Below the pieces are notes generated by a model. It did not search any database. It saw nothing but the letters and a program-made list of their open reading frames with translations, and was not told the origin of the DNA. This document shows, one piece after another, positions 19,268 through 29,042 of a DNA stretch of 64,000 nt. Position 1 is the stretch's first letter; each line of letters begins with the position of its first letter. The position numbers were made by a program, and so were the translations under genes. The stretch comes from Salinicola rhizosphaerae (GTDB lineage: Bacteria; Pseudomonadota; Gammaproteobacteria; Pseudomonadales; Halomonadaceae), in contig NZ_BMZI01000001.1 of assembly GCF_014652715.1 (NCBI RefSeq), positions 551,477 through 615,476 on the forward strand, written 5' to 3'.

Positions 19268-20908
19268 TCAAGCGCTGGTCAGCGCCCTGGTCGGGACAAC
19301 CTTCGATGCCGCCGCGTCATGCTCCGGCTGCCACGCGTTATCGGATACCAGGTCCTCGGCAGCGACCCGATATCTCGCCATCGCGGTATTCAGCTTCTGC
19401 GCCTGGGCCAGTAGAGACTGCGAGGCGTGCGATGTCTGCTGGACGAGCGAGGCGTTCTGACCCGTAACCTGATCCAGTTCGGTAATCGCCTGATTGACCT
19501 GCTCGATGCCGCTGCGCTGTTCCCGCGTGGCGTTGGCGATCTCCTCCATCAGCCCACTGACACTGGCAACGGACGAGACGATGTCATCCATGGCGCCACC
19601 GACGCGATCGACGAGTTCGGCACCGCTATCGACCTGCTCACCGGAGCTCGAGATGAGCGTGCGAATCTCCCTGGCCGCCTCCGCGCTGCGACTGGCCAGG
19701 TTGCGGACCTCCTCGGCGACCACGGCGAAGCCTCGGCCCGCACTACCCGCTCTGGCGGCCTCGACCGAGGCATTGAGGGCGAGAATGTTGGTCTGGAAAG
19801 CGATGTTGTCGATGAGCTCGACGATGTCTGCCATCTCTCGCGAGCGTTCCTGAATGCGCGCCATGGTGGCCTCGACTTCGTTCATCATCTCGCCACCCTG
19901 CCTGGCGCGGTCACGGGTCTGCGTCGCCGCGCGATTGGCGGCCTCGGCATTGTCGGCGTTGTGCCGAACGGTCTGGGTCAGCTGCTCCATGCTCGACGCC
20001 GTCTCGACGATAGCGGCCGACTGTTGATCGGTTCGTGTTGCCAGATCCTGATTGCCGCTGGCGATCTGGCCAGCCCCCACATCGACCCACTCCGCACTCG
20101 CTCGCATCTCGGCAAACGTCGAGGAGAGTTGACGACGCATGTTCTCGATGGAGAACAGCAGACTGCTCGTGTCTTTGGGCTTGAGCACCAGCGCCTGGGC
20201 AAAATCGCCTGCAGCGATACGCTGAACTCTCTGGCGTGCATGAGCAGGGTCACCACCGAGCTGGCCGAGAACGTTACGAATGACCCAACCCACGGCCAGC
20301 GAGAGCAGGCCGCCCAGAACACCGATCAGCCCGAGGTAGAAAATCAAGCCATCGCCGAGTATCGCGTCGATATCGTCGATATAGACGCCGGTGGCAATCT
20401 GCCAGTCCCACTGCGGAACGCGCATCACGTAGCTGAATTTGTCGTAGGTGGCATCGCCGCCGCTGCGGCGCGAGACGTATTGAACCAGACCGCCCTGCGG
20501 GTTCTGTGCGGCGGTGAGCATCTCCTGATACAGTGGCCGGCCTTCCGGGTCGCGATAGTCACTCATGCTCTCGCCTGCGGCACGACGGGGGTGCAGCACG
20601 ATATCCAGGTTGGAATCGAAGACGAAAAGATAGCCATCGTCCCCGAAGCCGAGCTGGGAGAGCGCATCCAGCGCGCGCTGCTTGGCCTCCGACTCGCTCA
20701 ACGCGCCCGCGTTGGCGCGCTCGACGAAATCGTCCACCAGGTGCTTGGCGCTACCGATGAAGTATTGGAGGCTCTGGGTGCGCTGCTCGATCAGATTGGC
20801 GCGCATCGAGTAGAGCGACCAGCCGGCAACGAGCAGGAGCCCTACCCACATGAGTATCAGCGTTGTCCACAGTTTGCGTCGCATGGTCCAGTGGCGAAAA
20901 TCGAGCAT
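19268..20908 (-). CDS. Methyl-accepting chemotaxis protein with single Cache domain
   Basis: A 546-residue receptor. TM1 is about 13-33, a periplasmic sCache_2-type sensor about 35-180 ([37 protein letters not shown]) and TM2 about 187-210. HAMP and a signalling domain follow, with the tip [24 protein letters not shown]. sCache_2 sensors often bind small organic acids, which is only a family-level hint. There is no C-terminal WxxF pentapeptide, so its adaptation would depend on other receptors. It is transcribed from its own sigma-28 promoter between cheW and the second receptor. Confidence 0.94.
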   Translation of the reverse strand: MLDFRHWTMRRKLWTTLILMWVGLLLVAGWSLYSMRANLIEQRTQSLQYFIGSAKHLVDDFVERANAGALSESEAKQRALDALSQLGFGDDGYLFVFDSNLDIVLHPRRAAGESMSDYRDPEGRPLYQEMLTAAQNPQGGLVQYVSRRSGGDATYDKFSYVMRVPQWDWQIATGVYIDDIDAILGDGLIFYLGLIGVLGGLLSLAVGWVIRNVLGQLGGDPAHARQRVQRIAAGDFAQALVLKPKDTSSLLFSIENMRRQLSSTFAEMRASAEWVDVGAGQIASGNQDLATRTDQQSAAIVETASSMEQLTQTVRHNADNAEAANRAATQTRDRARQGGEMMNEVEATMARIQERSREMADIVELIDNIAFQTNILALNASVEAARAGSAGRGFAVVAEEVRNLASRSAEAAREIRTLISSSGEQVDSGAELVDRVGGAMDDIVSSVASVSGLMEEIANATREQRSGIEQVNQAITELDQVTGQNASLVQQTSHASQSLLAQAQKLNTAMARYRVAAEDLVSDNAWQPEHDAAASKVVPTRALTSA

Positions 20909-20980
20909 GTTGGCCTCACCGATGAGTCAAGGTTCGCAACTCATCGCCCGACCGATTCGAGCCCGAGTGCATTGCTCTCT

Positions 20981-21008
20981 TTATCGGCTCGCAGCGTGAT
21001 CGACTTTA
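20981..21008 (-). promoter_or_regulatory. Sigma-28 promoter for the Cache receptor
   Basis: On the minus strand this reads TAAAGTCG, 12 nt, GCCGATAA. The -10 is perfect and the -35 begins TAAAGT as in the FliA consensus; the spacer is one base longer than in E. coli. The receptor start at 20908 is 73 bp below the -10. Confidence 0.8.
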
Positions 21009-21056
21009 TATCCCTCCTACGAAAGTCTTATACCCTAGATCATCGCCCTGAAAACG

Positions 21057-21084
21057 AAAAAACCGCGATCTCGATCGCGGTTTT
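21057..21084. terminator. Intrinsic terminator after cheW
   Basis: CCGCGATC-TC-GATCGCGG, flanked by A6 on one side and T4 on the other, gives a strong hairpin. On the minus strand it is followed by six Ts, 20 bp after the cheW stop, so it closes the motAB-cheAW unit. Confidence 0.85.
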
Positions 21085-21104
21085 CGTGGCGGCTGCAAGG
21101 GGCA

Positions 21105-21605
21105 TCACGCGGTTTCGGCGGTGCGCTCCACCAGCTGCATCTCCTCGTGGGTCAACAACTTCTCGATATCGACCAGTACCAGCATGCGGTCATCGAGGCT
21201 GCCGATGCCGTTGAGATAGTCCGACGAGAGTGTCACGCCGAATTCCGGCGCCGGTTTGATCTGTTCCGGCGTCAGACTCATCACGTCGGAAACGCCGTCG
21301 ACGACGATCCCGACGATACGATCGGCAACGTTGACCACGATGACCACGGTCTGGCCGCCGTATTCGACGTTTTCCAGGTTGAATTTCAGACGCAGATCGA
21401 TGATCGGCACGATGACACCGCGGAGGTTCGTCACCCCCTTGATGAACTCCGGCACGTTGGCGATGCGTGTGACATTTTCGTAGCCGCGAATCTCCTGGAC
21501 TTTGAGAATATCGACGGCGTACTCCTCGTCGCCCAGGGAGAAGACCAGATATTCATTGCTGGCCGCGTCGGTCATGGCGACATCAGCGTTCGCTTGCGTG
21601 TTCAT
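21105..21605 (-). CDS. cheW: Chemotaxis adaptor CheW
   Basis: A 166-residue SH3-like scaffold that links receptors to CheA. Family motifs include [24 protein letters not shown], with [23 protein letters not shown] spread over residues 48-70, and the C-terminal [21 protein letters not shown]. It overlaps cheA by 4 nt and is the last gene before a strong terminator. Confidence 0.97.
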   Translation of the reverse strand: MNTQANADVAMTDAASNEYLVFSLGDEEYAVDILKVQEIRGYENVTRIANVPEFIKGVTNLRGVIVPIIDLRLKFNLENVEYGGQTVVIVVNVADRIVGIVVDGVSDVMSLTPEQIKPAPEFGVTLSSDYLNGIGSLDDRMLVLVDIEKLLTHEEMQLVERTAETA

Positions 21606-23815
21606 GCTGGCGATACCTCTTGTAGATGATGACGTTTCGATTCGTGGCGCTGCTGCGACTTGCGCCGGTCGAGCCGATGCAGATCGGCAATATCGAGAAT
21701 CAGGGCGACGCTACCGTCCCCGAGAATGGTCGCCGCGGAGATTCCCGGCACCTTGCGATAGTTGGTCTCGAGATTCTTGACCACGACCTGTTGCTGTCCG
21801 ATCAGGTCATCGACCAGTAGCGCGTAGCGTCGGCCTTCGCCCTGCACGATGACAGCGATCGACTCCGTCACCTCGGTCTTCGCACCGACCACATCGAGCG
21901 CATGATGAAGCGAGATGATCGGCAGATACTCGTCACGCACCTTGAGCAACTGATCGTCGCCGGCCATCGAGTAGATCTCTTCGGCCTGCGGCTGCAGGGA
22001 TTCGAGGACCGCGTTCAGCGGCAGCAGGAACGTCTCGGCACCGCAGCGGATCGACATGCCGTCGAGAATCGCCAGTGTCAGGGGCAGCACGATACGGGTG
22101 GTGGTGCCATTGCCCGGCTGACTCAAAATCTCGACGTGCCCGCCCATTTCCTGAATGTTGCGCTTCACCACGTCCATGCCGACGCCACGCCCGGAGACAT
22201 CGCTTACCTGCTCCGCCGTCGAGAATCCCGGCGCGAAGATGAGCTGCCAGACATCGTCGTCGCTCATGGTGTCCGACACCGGCAGACCGCTTGACTTGGC
22301 CTTGGCGAGAATTCTCTCACGGTTGAGGCCGGCACCATCGTCGATGACTTCGATCAGAATGTTGCCACCCTGATGCTGGGCGGAGAGCGTCAGCCGGCCC
22401 GTCGCGGACTTGCCGGCCTCGATGCGCCGCTCCGGTGACTCGAGACCGTGATCGAGACTGTTGCGCACCAGATGTGTCAGCGGATCGATGATTCGCTCGA
22501 TCAGGCTTTTGTCCAGTTCGGTGGACTTGCCCTCGGTGACGAGTTCCACGTCCTTGCCGAGCTTCGCGGCCAGGTCACGCACCAGACGGGGAAAGCGGCT
22601 GAAGACGTAGTCCATCGGCATCATGCGAATCGACATCACCGACTCCTGCAGATCGCGAGCGTTGCGCTGCAGCAGGTTCATGCCGTTGACCAGGGGGCCG
22701 TGAGAGACGATATCCATGTCGTTGGCAGTCTGTTCGAGCATCGACTGGGTGATGATCAACTCGCCGACCAGATTGATGATCTGATCGACCTTGTCGACCG
22801 GCACGCGAATCGTACTCGACTCGGCGTTCTTCCCACCCTTGCCGCCGTTCTTGGCAGCACTCTTCGCTGCCGGTTTGGCAGGGCTGGCGGCAGCACCCGA
22901 TGCGGTATTGGCATCATTTGCCAGGGGCCCTGGCTGGGCGATGTCATCCTCGGCATCGCCGTGCACGGCCCGCTCCGCTGCTGTGGATTCCCCGGCCACG
23001 GATTCACCTGCCATGGATTCGGGGGCAGACTCATCGCTACCGGCACTCTCGTTGCCAGATGCGGCAGGCGCGTCATCGGCCGGCGAGGCAACGACGTCAG
23101 TGATCGACAGCTGGTCGGGCTCGATGATGAAACACAGCACGGCTTCTATATCGTCTCGGGACTCGTCGCTCGCCAGCACCACGCTATAGCAAGCCTGATC
23201 GCCACTGCGCGATACGATCTTGCCGAAATGCTGGAGCTCTTCGACCAGCAGTTCACGGTCCTTCTCGTTGACACCATTCAGTGTGATGGCGAGCTGCCGG
23301 TCACCGGCGTCCTGCGGCTCAGAAGCCTGGGCAACGGGCTCAGGCGCCGCAGACTCGCTGGCGGCAACTTCTACCGGCGCTGGCTCGGCAGCCGCCGGCG
23401 GTGGCGCATCATCTGCCCCGCCTTGCCCGAGCTCTTCCAGCGCCATTTGCTGCAAGACTCGAGAGATACGCTCGAATGCCTCGGCATCCGGCTCGCTGCC
23501 GTTTCGATAGGCATCCAGTTGGTCGTGAAGCATGTCCTTGGTTTCCAGAAACGTATCGACGATATCGCGCCGCAGTTTGAGTTCGCCGCGCCGCGTGTGA
23601 TCCAGCAGGTTCTCGAGCCGATGCGTCGTCTCCTGGAGCACGGTGAACCCGAACGTTCCGGCACCACCCTTGATCGAGTGAGCCGCGCGAAATATTGCGT
23701 TCAGATCCTCGATGTCGGGATCATCGACGTCGAGGTCGAGCAGTAGCCGCTCCATGTCGGCCAGCAACTCCTCGGCCTCCTCGAAGAACGTTTCGTAAAA
23801 ATCAGAAATATCCAT
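21602..23815 (-). CDS. cheA: Chemotaxis histidine kinase CheA
   Basis: A 737-residue kinase. It has an N-terminal HPt domain with phospho-His 46 in [14 protein letters not shown] and a CheY/CheB-binding P2 region (about 170-240). A long low-complexity Ala/Ser/Glu linker (about 240-335) follows, then dimerisation and the ATPase domain ([17 protein letters not shown]-box; [12 protein letters not shown]-box). The C-terminal domain is CheW-like. It starts 54 nt after motB and overlaps cheW by 4 nt. The acidic linker after P2 looks longer than in E. coli (654 residues in total there). Confidence 0.97.
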   Translation of the reverse strand: MDISDFYETFFEEAEELLADMERLLLDLDVDDPDIEDLNAIFRAAHSIKGGAGTFGFTVLQETTHRLENLLDHTRRGELKLRRDIVDTFLETKDMLHDQLDAYRNGSEPDAEAFERISRVLQQMALEELGQGGADDAPPPAAAEPAPVEVAASESAAPEPVAQASEPQDAGDRQLAITLNGVNEKDRELLVEELQHFGKIVSRSGDQACYSVVLASDESRDDIEAVLCFIIEPDQLSITDVVASPADDAPAASGNESAGSDESAPESMAGESVAGESTAAERAVHGDAEDDIAQPGPLANDANTASGAAASPAKPAAKSAAKNGGKGGKNAESSTIRVPVDKVDQIINLVGELIITQSMLEQTANDMDIVSHGPLVNGMNLLQRNARDLQESVMSIRMMPMDYVFSRFPRLVRDLAAKLGKDVELVTEGKSTELDKSLIERIIDPLTHLVRNSLDHGLESPERRIEAGKSATGRLTLSAQHQGGNILIEVIDDGAGLNRERILAKAKSSGLPVSDTMSDDDVWQLIFAPGFSTAEQVSDVSGRGVGMDVVKRNIQEMGGHVEILSQPGNGTTTRIVLPLTLAILDGMSIRCGAETFLLPLNAVLESLQPQAEEIYSMAGDDQLLKVRDEYLPIISLHHALDVVGAKTEVTESIAVIVQGEGRRYALLVDDLIGQQQVVVKNLETNYRKVPGISAATILGDGSVALILDIADLHRLDRRKSQQRHESKRHHLQEVSPA

Positions 23816-23869
23816 ACGTACCTGCCATGGCAGTGAAAACGAGAGGAGCTAACGCTAGGGAGCGAGATA

Positions 23870-24772
23870 TCATTGCAAGGTGTCCGGCACGGGTACGACC
23901 GGCTCGTCGGCGACGGCAACCGGCGGTAGCGACGAGCGCTCCTGCTGCTCGATTGCCGAGGCCGCTCGGTTATCCAGCACGACGATGCTGATCCGACGGT
24001 TGACCGCATCGCTGGGCCGTGTGTCGGGCAGCGTCACGCGCGACCCCATACCCGCCACCCGCAGCAGCTTGTCCGGTGCCAGACCGGCGGCAGTCAGCTC
24101 TCGTCGGGACGCATTGGCACGATCTGCCGATAGCTCCCAGTTGCTGTAGCCTTTTTCGCCGCCGGCGTAGGGCAGATCGTCGGTGTGGCCGCTGATACTG
24201 ATCGGATTGGGCATCTCGTTGAGCACCGGAGCGATGCGCTCGAGAATCTTCTGCATGTAGGGCTCGAGCCGATCGCTGCCCAGCTCGAACATCGGCCGCT
24301 TCTCGCTGTCGACGATCTGGACCCGCAGCCCTTCCGGAGAAAAATCCATGCGTAGCTGTGAACTGAGTTCTCTGAGCTGCGGATCACTCTGGATGACGCT
24401 CTGTAGACGGTCTCGCAGATAACGCAGATTACGCTGCTCGTCGCTGGAGCGAGTCTGCTCGCGGACGTTCTTGCGCCTGACCTCGCCATCGACCTTGGTC
24501 GGATCGTCGCCGCCACCGGGAATCGCACTGGTGCTCGCCGTATTCTTGTCTCCGCCGGTCAGCGCCACCGCCAGCGGCGTTCGGAAGTACTCGGCGATGT
24601 TCTCGAGCTCCCGCTCGCTGACGGTCGAGAGAATCCAGAGCACCAGGAAGAGTGCCATCAACGCGGTCATGAAATCGGCGTAGGCGATTTTCCACGCACC
24701 GCCGTGATGCCCCGCCGCCTGCACGCGCTTGCGCTTGACGATGACCGGGCGACGCTCGCCGTTGCCACTCAT
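23870..24772 (-). CDS. motB: Flagellar stator protein MotB
   Basis: A 300-residue stator subunit. The single N-terminal membrane span follows AWKIAYADFMTALMALFLVLW and carries the proton-binding Asp in YADFMTA. The C-terminal OmpA-like peptidoglycan-binding domain contains ISGHTDDLPY and NWELSADRANASRREL. The ATG at 24772 overlaps the motA TGA by one base. The proton-type MotB sequence suggests an H+-driven motor rather than PomB; ion choice is inferred. Confidence 0.96.
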   Translation of the reverse strand: MSGNGERRPVIVKRKRVQAAGHHGGAWKIAYADFMTALMALFLVLWILSTVSERELENIAEYFRTPLAVALTGGDKNTASTSAIPGGGDDPTKVDGEVRRKNVREQTRSSDEQRNLRYLRDRLQSVIQSDPQLRELSSQLRMDFSPEGLRVQIVDSEKRPMFELGSDRLEPYMQKILERIAPVLNEMPNPISISGHTDDLPYAGGEKGYSNWELSADRANASRRELTAAGLAPDKLLRVAGMGSRVTLPDTRPSDAVNRRISIVVLDNRAASAIEQQERSSLPPVAVADEPVVPVPDTLQ

Positions 24773-25656
24773 CAGCTGTCGGTACCCGTGCCGCGCAGCG
24801 TCTGCCCGCTGGAGCGAACATGCTCCTCGAGCTCACTGAACGACGGCCGCACTGCAGTGAACAGGGCCTTGCGACCGAACTCGACCGCGAGCTGTGGCGC
24901 GAGACCGTTGAGACTGGCCATTAACGTCACGCGGATACACTGAAGCATCTTGGTCGCTTCACCGACCTGCAGGTTGATGTGATGCGCAACCGGCGTCACG
25001 AATCCATACGCCATGAGGATGCCGGCAAAAGTGCCGACGAGCGCCTGCGCGATCATCTGTCCCATCACGCCGGCCCCCTGGTCCGCAGCGCCCAGCGCGT
25101 GAACTACGCCCATGACGGCAGCCACGATGCCGAAAGCCGGCAGCCCGTCGCCGACGGCCGAGAGCGAGTGCGCCGGCAGTGCCGCCTCGTGCTCGAACGT
25201 CTCGATCTCGTGCTCCATCAGCGCATCGATTTCGAACGGGTCCATGTTGCCACTGACCATCAGACGCAGATAGTCGGTCAGGAACGCCATGATCATCGGG
25301 TCGGATAGAATTTTCGGGTAATCGGCGAAGATCGCGCTCTCCTGCGGCGCATCGATGTCGCGCTCGATGGCGAGCATGCCGTCCCGTCGCGCCTTGGTCA
25401 GCAGGCGGTACTGAAGCGCCATCAGCTCCATGTACATCGCCTTGTTGTAGCGCTTGGTGCGCTTGAGCTTGGAGAAAGACCGCAGCGTGGCCTTGATGGC
25501 CTTGCCATTGTTGGCGCAGACGAACGCGCCGATGGCCGCGCCACCGATCATCACGAACTCGGCAGGCTGGATCAGCGCCCCCAGATGGCCACCGATGGCC
25601 GCGTATCCGCCGAAGACGCTACCGATGACGACGATGTAGCCGATTATGATCAACAC
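24772..25656 (-). CDS. motA: Flagellar stator protein MotA
   Basis: A 294-residue protein with four membrane spans. The family start is IIGYIVVIGSVFGGYAAIGG, and the late-TM segment GDGLPAFGIVAAVMGVVHALG contains the conserved Pro. The cytoplasmic loop carries charged residues that contact FliG. It is the first gene of motAB-cheAW and has a sigma-28-like box 46 bp upstream. Length fits E. coli MotA (295). Confidence 0.97.
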   Translation of the reverse strand: MLIIIGYIVVIGSVFGGYAAIGGHLGALIQPAEFVMIGGAAIGAFVCANNGKAIKATLRSFSKLKRTKRYNKAMYMELMALQYRLLTKARRDGMLAIERDIDAPQESAIFADYPKILSDPMIMAFLTDYLRLMVSGNMDPFEIDALMEHEIETFEHEAALPAHSLSAVGDGLPAFGIVAAVMGVVHALGAADQGAGVMGQMIAQALVGTFAGILMAYGFVTPVAHHINLQVGEATKMLQCIRVTLMASLNGLAPQLAVEFGRKALFTAVRPSFSELEEHVRSSGQTLRGTGTDS

Positions 25657-25701
25657 GAAGCAGGCTCCCGAAAATCGCGATGTATGGCGAACATGCCTCC
25701 T

Positions 25702-25729
25702 CTATCGGCAGCGATGGCCTATGGCTTGA
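25702..25729 (-). promoter_or_regulatory. Sigma-28-like promoter for motAB-cheAW
   Basis: The minus strand reads TCAAGCCA, 12 nt, GCCGATAG. It is 7/8 at the -10 and weaker at the -35 against the FliA consensus. It sits between the flhDC terminator and motA, where a promoter is needed, with a leader of roughly 40 nt. Confidence 0.7.
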
Positions 25730-25792
25730 GGGCCGATCATCAGAAAAGCGTGATACGACGGCGCGTCTCGATCGCCCGTAAGACCGGCAACG

Positions 25793-25821
25793 AAAAAGGC
25801 GAGTCGATCACTCGACTCGCC
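25793..25821 (-). terminator. Intrinsic terminator after flhDC
   Basis: A perfect 10-bp stem (GGCGAGTCGA / TCGACTCGCC) with a 4-nt loop is followed on the minus strand by five Ts. It lies 33 bp after the flhC stop and separates flhDC from the sigma-28-dependent motA transcript. Confidence 0.88.
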
Positions 25822-25853
25822 CCGGTCTGTCACCCGCAAGGTTGCAAGGTCTA

Positions 25854-26450
25854 TCAGCCGTTAGCCGCGACCTTGTCCCGCGCCCTCTTGTCTGATGTCT
25901 CGGCGATCGCAAGGCGCTTTTCCGCGCCAAGTTTGGCCTTGCGCGTCTTGCCGGCTCGCGAGGGTGGCTGGCAGATGCCGCAGACATAGTCGTGCGTCGG
26001 ACTGTGAGCATGCGCGACGAAATGCCCCCCGCAGCTCTGGCAGGGTGATAGCTGCAGCAGATCGCTCTCGAAGAAACGCACCAGCGTCCAGGCACGCGTC
26101 AAACCGAGCGTGGGTTCCGCATCGTCGAGCTCGATCTGTTCGAGGTAGAGACGATAGGCTTTGACGAAAGCCGACATGCGGTCGCAACCGAGGTCTCGCG
26201 AAAATCGCTGATAGATATTGTAGAAAAGCGACGAGTGAACATTGGGCAGCCAGGTGATGAACCAGTCAGCCGAGAAAGGCAGCATGCCTTTGGGCGGCGA
26301 CATCCCCTTCACTTCCTTGTAAAGCTTGATCAACCGACCCCGACTCAGATCGGTTTCGGTCTCCAGGACCTGCAGGCGCGCGCCGAGCTCGATCAACTCG
26401 ACGGCCAACTGCACCTGACGCATTTCCCCAACCAGGCTCTTGTCCGCCAT
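25854..26450 (-). CDS. flhC: Flagellar master regulator subunit FlhC
   Basis: A 198-residue partner of FlhD in the FlhD4C2 activator of early flagellar operons. A zinc site is formed by C137, C140, C157 and C160 (SPCQSCGG ... YVCGIC), at the same positions as in E. coli FlhC. The basic C-terminal tail ([14 protein letters not shown]) may contact DNA. It starts 3 nt after the flhD stop. FlhDC places this organism among those with an enteric-style flagellar cascade, unlike the FleQ-type cascade of Pseudomonas. Confidence 0.96.
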   Translation of the reverse strand: MADKSLVGEMRQVQLAVELIELGARLQVLETETDLSRGRLIKLYKEVKGMSPPKGMLPFSADWFITWLPNVHSSLFYNIYQRFSRDLGCDRMSAFVKAYRLYLEQIELDDAEPTLGLTRAWTLVRFFESDLLQLSPCQSCGGHFVAHAHSPTHDYVCGICQPPSRAGKTRKAKLGAEKRLAIAETSDKRARDKVAANG

Positions 26451-26453
26451 CTC

Positions 26454-26786
26454 TCAACCCTCCCGTACGGCAGCAGCCGTCGAGCGACCGGCGCCGGCCA
26501 TCAGCAGCGCTGCGTGCGTCTGGCTGAGCCCCTGCGCGCGAGGATTATTGACCAGCAGCTCGAGCTGATCCGCCTCCGAGATTCGCAGATGACAGAGCAG
26601 CTGATGGGTCCGCGACAGCTGGGTCAGCTGCTTGACCGACAGCCGCGCGATCGCATCGGCCATGGGTGCCGAGAGGTCCAGACGAAACATCGCCGCCTCG
26701 CGATCCTCGCTCAGCAGGCGCTGGACGAGCAGCAGGTAGGAAAGATTCAGATCCTGGATGTCATCCAGCAGATTGTTGGCTTGCAT
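26454..26786 (-). CDS. flhD: Flagellar master regulator subunit FlhD
   Basis: A 110-residue helical protein with the FlhD pattern LLDDIQDLNLSYLLLVQRLL, then ADAIARLSVKQLTQLS, then RISEADQLELLVNNPRAQGLSQTHAALLM. The ATG at 26786 gives the usual FlhD start (MQANNLLDDI); a 26-residue upstream extension is unlikely. It is preceded by a long, AT-rich spacer that probably integrates several signals, as in enterics. Confidence 0.95.
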   Translation of the reverse strand: MQANNLLDDIQDLNLSYLLLVQRLLSEDREAAMFRLDLSAPMADAIARLSVKQLTQLSRTHQLLCHLRISEADQLELLVNNPRAQGLSQTHAALLMAGAGRSTAAAVREG

Positions 26787-27119
26787 CGATTTAGGTTCCC
26801 TGCGTTCGTTTTTATTCGGCGCCCATGTCGCTGCCAGGCGCTCGCCCCGTCTGTAGTCGTGCACACGACTACATCAGATCTTTATGATGAACCTAGTTTG
26901 CTACTTTTTGATGAAAAAAAGCAAGCTTTGTTATGTTTTTTATCGGTTGGTAACTATATGGGGCGCTTTAGTATCGGAATAACTCGGCAATTTGCTGATA
27001 TTAAAGTCGATTTTATTATTGAACGACTGATCAGCTAAAAATCGAAATGTAACAAATTGCATGAAATCAGGTGCGACTGAGCCTTTTTCATGACTTACGT
27101 TGAATGGAAAATTCTCATT
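26787..27119 (-). promoter_or_regulatory. AT-rich upstream regulatory region of flhDC
   Basis: This 333-bp non-coding stretch between flhB2 and flhD is far more AT-rich than the rest of the window, especially 26875-27095, with long A and T runs. AT-rich promoter DNA like this is typical of H-NS-type silencing and multi-factor control in other bacteria. That role here is an inference. I could not fix a single -35/-10 pair. Confidence 0.6.
26853..26872. promoter_or_regulatory. 20-bp inverted repeat upstream of flhD
   Basis: GTAGTCGTG-CA-CACGACTAC is a perfect 9-bp dyad with a 2-nt centre, 67 bp before the flhD start. It sits at the GC-rich edge of the AT-rich region. Its length and symmetry fit an operator for a dimeric regulator, or a 5'-leader hairpin if transcription starts upstream. 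Confidence 0.5.
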
Positions 27120-27404
27120 TCAACGATCGTCGCGCTGCCGATCAAGCTCACCGATCCAGACGAGCAGTTCGGCGATGACCTGGTAGAGCTCGGCAGGAAT
27201 ACGCTCGTCGAGGTCGATCTGCATTAAAAGGGACACGAGTTCGGGCGAGTCATGCACGAAGACCTCTTCCTGTCGGGCGAGTTCGATCATTCGCTCTGCC
27301 ACGCTACCGTAGCCCTTCGCGACGACCCGCGGCGCATCCAGACGTTCGCCGGAGTATGCCAGTGCGACAGCCCTGCGCCGCGAATCCGCCTTGTCGTCAC
27401 TCAT
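27120..27404 (-). CDS. FlhB C-terminal-domain homologue (FlhB2/YlqH-like export switch protein)
   Basis: A 94-residue cytosolic protein resembling only the C-terminal part of FlhB after the cleavage site: RRRAVALAYSGERLDAPRVVAKGYGSVAERMIELA, split here around residues 10-43, against the matching ALSYD...APRVVAKGADHVAAKIRELG in the full FlhB of this window. It lacks membrane spans and the NPTH motif. It overlaps fliK by 8 nt. Small FlhB-C proteins beside fliK are known in other bacteria and are thought to affect the export switch; the exact role here is unproven. Confidence 0.85.
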   Translation of the reverse strand: MSDDKADSRRRAVALAYSGERLDAPRVVAKGYGSVAERMIELARQEEVFVHDSPELVSLLMQIDLDERIPAELYQVIAELLVWIGELDRQRDDR

Positions 27405-28635
27405 GGCCAGGGCCTGCCGAGAGCTCGACCGATGCGTCGAGCTTGTCGAGACGCGCCCGCAGCTCTCCGAGTGCGGCGGCCATTTGAAGCCGCGATTCCG
27501 CCAGCGCAGGCTCTATACGAGCACTCAGGCGCCCGCCGCTACTGGACTGTAGATGAAGCGTCACCAGACCCAAACGGGGAAAGGCCACATCGATCGTGGC
27601 CTCCCAACCGCGAGCCTCCTCGGTGGATGACGATGACTCGGTGTCGCTTCGCCCCTCCTCGCCCTCGTAAGCTGGCGCGAGCAGCATTGTCATCGCCACG
27701 TTCGGCCAAAGCTGGCCTTCCCAGCGCACTTCGGGTGCCACCACCAGCTCGAGCTGGTGGCGAACCAGTGACTGAAGCGCATCGCTCGAGTGCCGCCCGA
27801 CCTGGTGCCTGTCGACCATGGAGACGCTAAGCTGATCATCGGCCAAGCTCGCTTCGCTGGATTCCATGTGCATCATCGTTGCCATCGGCGCCCTGGCCTG
27901 AGGATTTGCAGTTACCGTCGGTCCCGAGCCGAAACGCCCTTCAGTCCCACCAGGGCCTGACCGAGCGCTCTCGGCCTGCCCATCACGATGCCCGAGAGTC
28001 TCTTGCCTGGCCGCAGGGGCCGCAGCATCACGCGCACCGATGGTCCCGCCAGGCACGCGGAATGCCTGCGGCCAGATCTGCAGCGGTAACGGTGTCTGAT
28101 TCGGTGTCGTCGCCAGAAAGCGCAGGCCCAGCCAGGCCTGAGGCTCCCGGATCAGCGCACCACGAGGCATCTCCCCCTCCATCCAGCGCAGCAGGTGAGA
28201 CTCGTAGAACAGCCCGCTCTGGCTGACACCTCTCGAGAGCGTGCCGGCGACAATCTGCGCATCTCCGACATGACGCGACAGCAACGGGGCCAGCGGCCGA
28301 ATGGTAGCCAGGCGATCGGCGGGAAAGCGATCGAGCAGGTCGGCGATGACGGTCGCGGTACGACTCAGATGAAGCTGCGTGGAAGCGGGAGCCGTGCGTT
28401 GAGTCGCGAGCGTCTCTTGCGTGGGCCGCGCGTCGGCGGTCACTTCTCTGGAAGGACTGCCGACCGTGCCGCCACCCTGGGGATGCAGCCGGGAGTCACT
28501 GCGCGCCGGCTGGATGGCGTCGGAGGACGTCTTGGCCGCGACCGGCGCCGGGAGGTCCTTCGCTACGGGAATCTCGACACGCTTGCCCAGCACCTGGTGC
28601 AGGAGCGTATCCAGAATCGGCGTGATGCCGCTCAC
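27397..28635 (-). CDS. fliK: Flagellar hook-length control protein FliK
   Basis: A 412-residue protein with a poorly conserved, Pro/Ala/Thr/Gln-rich N-terminal and middle part and a structured C-terminal domain (about 290-405). That domain (LVRHQLELVVAPEVRWEGQLWP ... ISLGxLxVHL-like RLGLVTLHLQSSSGGRLSARI, segments around 285 and 355) resembles the FliK switch domain. It overlaps fliT by 4 nt and flhB2 by 8 nt. FliK measures hook length and triggers the FlhB switch. The call rests on the C-terminal pattern and neighbours. Confidence 0.8.
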   Translation of the reverse strand: MSGITPILDTLLHQVLGKRVEIPVAKDLPAPVAAKTSSDAIQPARSDSRLHPQGGGTVGSPSREVTADARPTQETLATQRTAPASTQLHLSRTATVIADLLDRFPADRLATIRPLAPLLSRHVGDAQIVAGTLSRGVSQSGLFYESHLLRWMEGEMPRGALIREPQAWLGLRFLATTPNQTPLPLQIWPQAFRVPGGTIGARDAAAPAARQETLGHRDGQAESARSGPGGTEGRFGSGPTVTANPQARAPMATMMHMESSEASLADDQLSVSMVDRHQVGRHSSDALQSLVRHQLELVVAPEVRWEGQLWPNVAMTMLLAPAYEGEEGRSDTESSSSTEEARGWEATIDVAFPRLGLVTLHLQSSSGGRLSARIEPALAESRLQMAAALGELRARLDKLDASVELSAGPGHE

Positions 28636-29012
28636 ATGCGCTCTTCTGGCGGTATCGATCGCAGCCGGGAGGCGATACTGCCCCGCCCCGCGTGATAGGC
28701 CTTGCCGAGTGCCTGTTGACGACGCGAGCTTCCGATCAGGTGGCTCAACGCATCGCGCCGAGCATCCAGCAGCTGCCGCGTCTCGCGGTCCTGCGTGAGA
28801 ATCGTCTCCAGCAGCGCGCGCTTCTCCAACCGATCACGGTCGCTCAGCACCTGAGCGCGATCCCGTTCTCGGATGCGGGCGAGCTCGAGGACATACTCCG
28901 CCTCGCAGTCAATCAACTCGTCCCAGGAGTCCGCCTGCGCAAGCCTCAGCATGCGCCAAGAAAGCTCGCACAGTGCGCGATAATGATCGATGACAGACGA
29001 TACATTCGTCAT
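28632..29012 (-). CDS. fliT: Flagellar export chaperone FliT
   Basis: A 126-residue, mostly helical, charged protein (YRALCELSWRMLRLAQADSWDELIDCEAEY) in the expected place after fliS. FliT binds the filament cap FliD before export and, in enterics, also inhibits FlhDC by binding FlhC. Both partners are encoded here. FliT sequences are weakly conserved, so position and helical pattern carry much of the call. Confidence 0.8.
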   Translation of the reverse strand: MTNVSSVIDHYRALCELSWRMLRLAQADSWDELIDCEAEYVLELARIRERDRAQVLSDRDRLEKRALLETILTQDRETRQLLDARRDALSHLIGSSRRQQALGKAYHAGRGSIASRLRSIPPEERM

Positions 29013-29042
29013 CCCGGTCGGACTCCTCGAAATGGCGTCTGG

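Noticed and set aside
26935..27000. Sigma-32 or sigma-28 promoter in the flhD spacer
   Set aside because: CCCCATAT and CCGATAA pieces occur on the minus strand, but no -35 lies at the right distance for either.
26235..27038. 267-codon open frame antisense to flhC/flhD running into the AT-rich spacer
   Set aside because: Mostly a shadow of flhDC; the AT-rich extension is non-coding in character.
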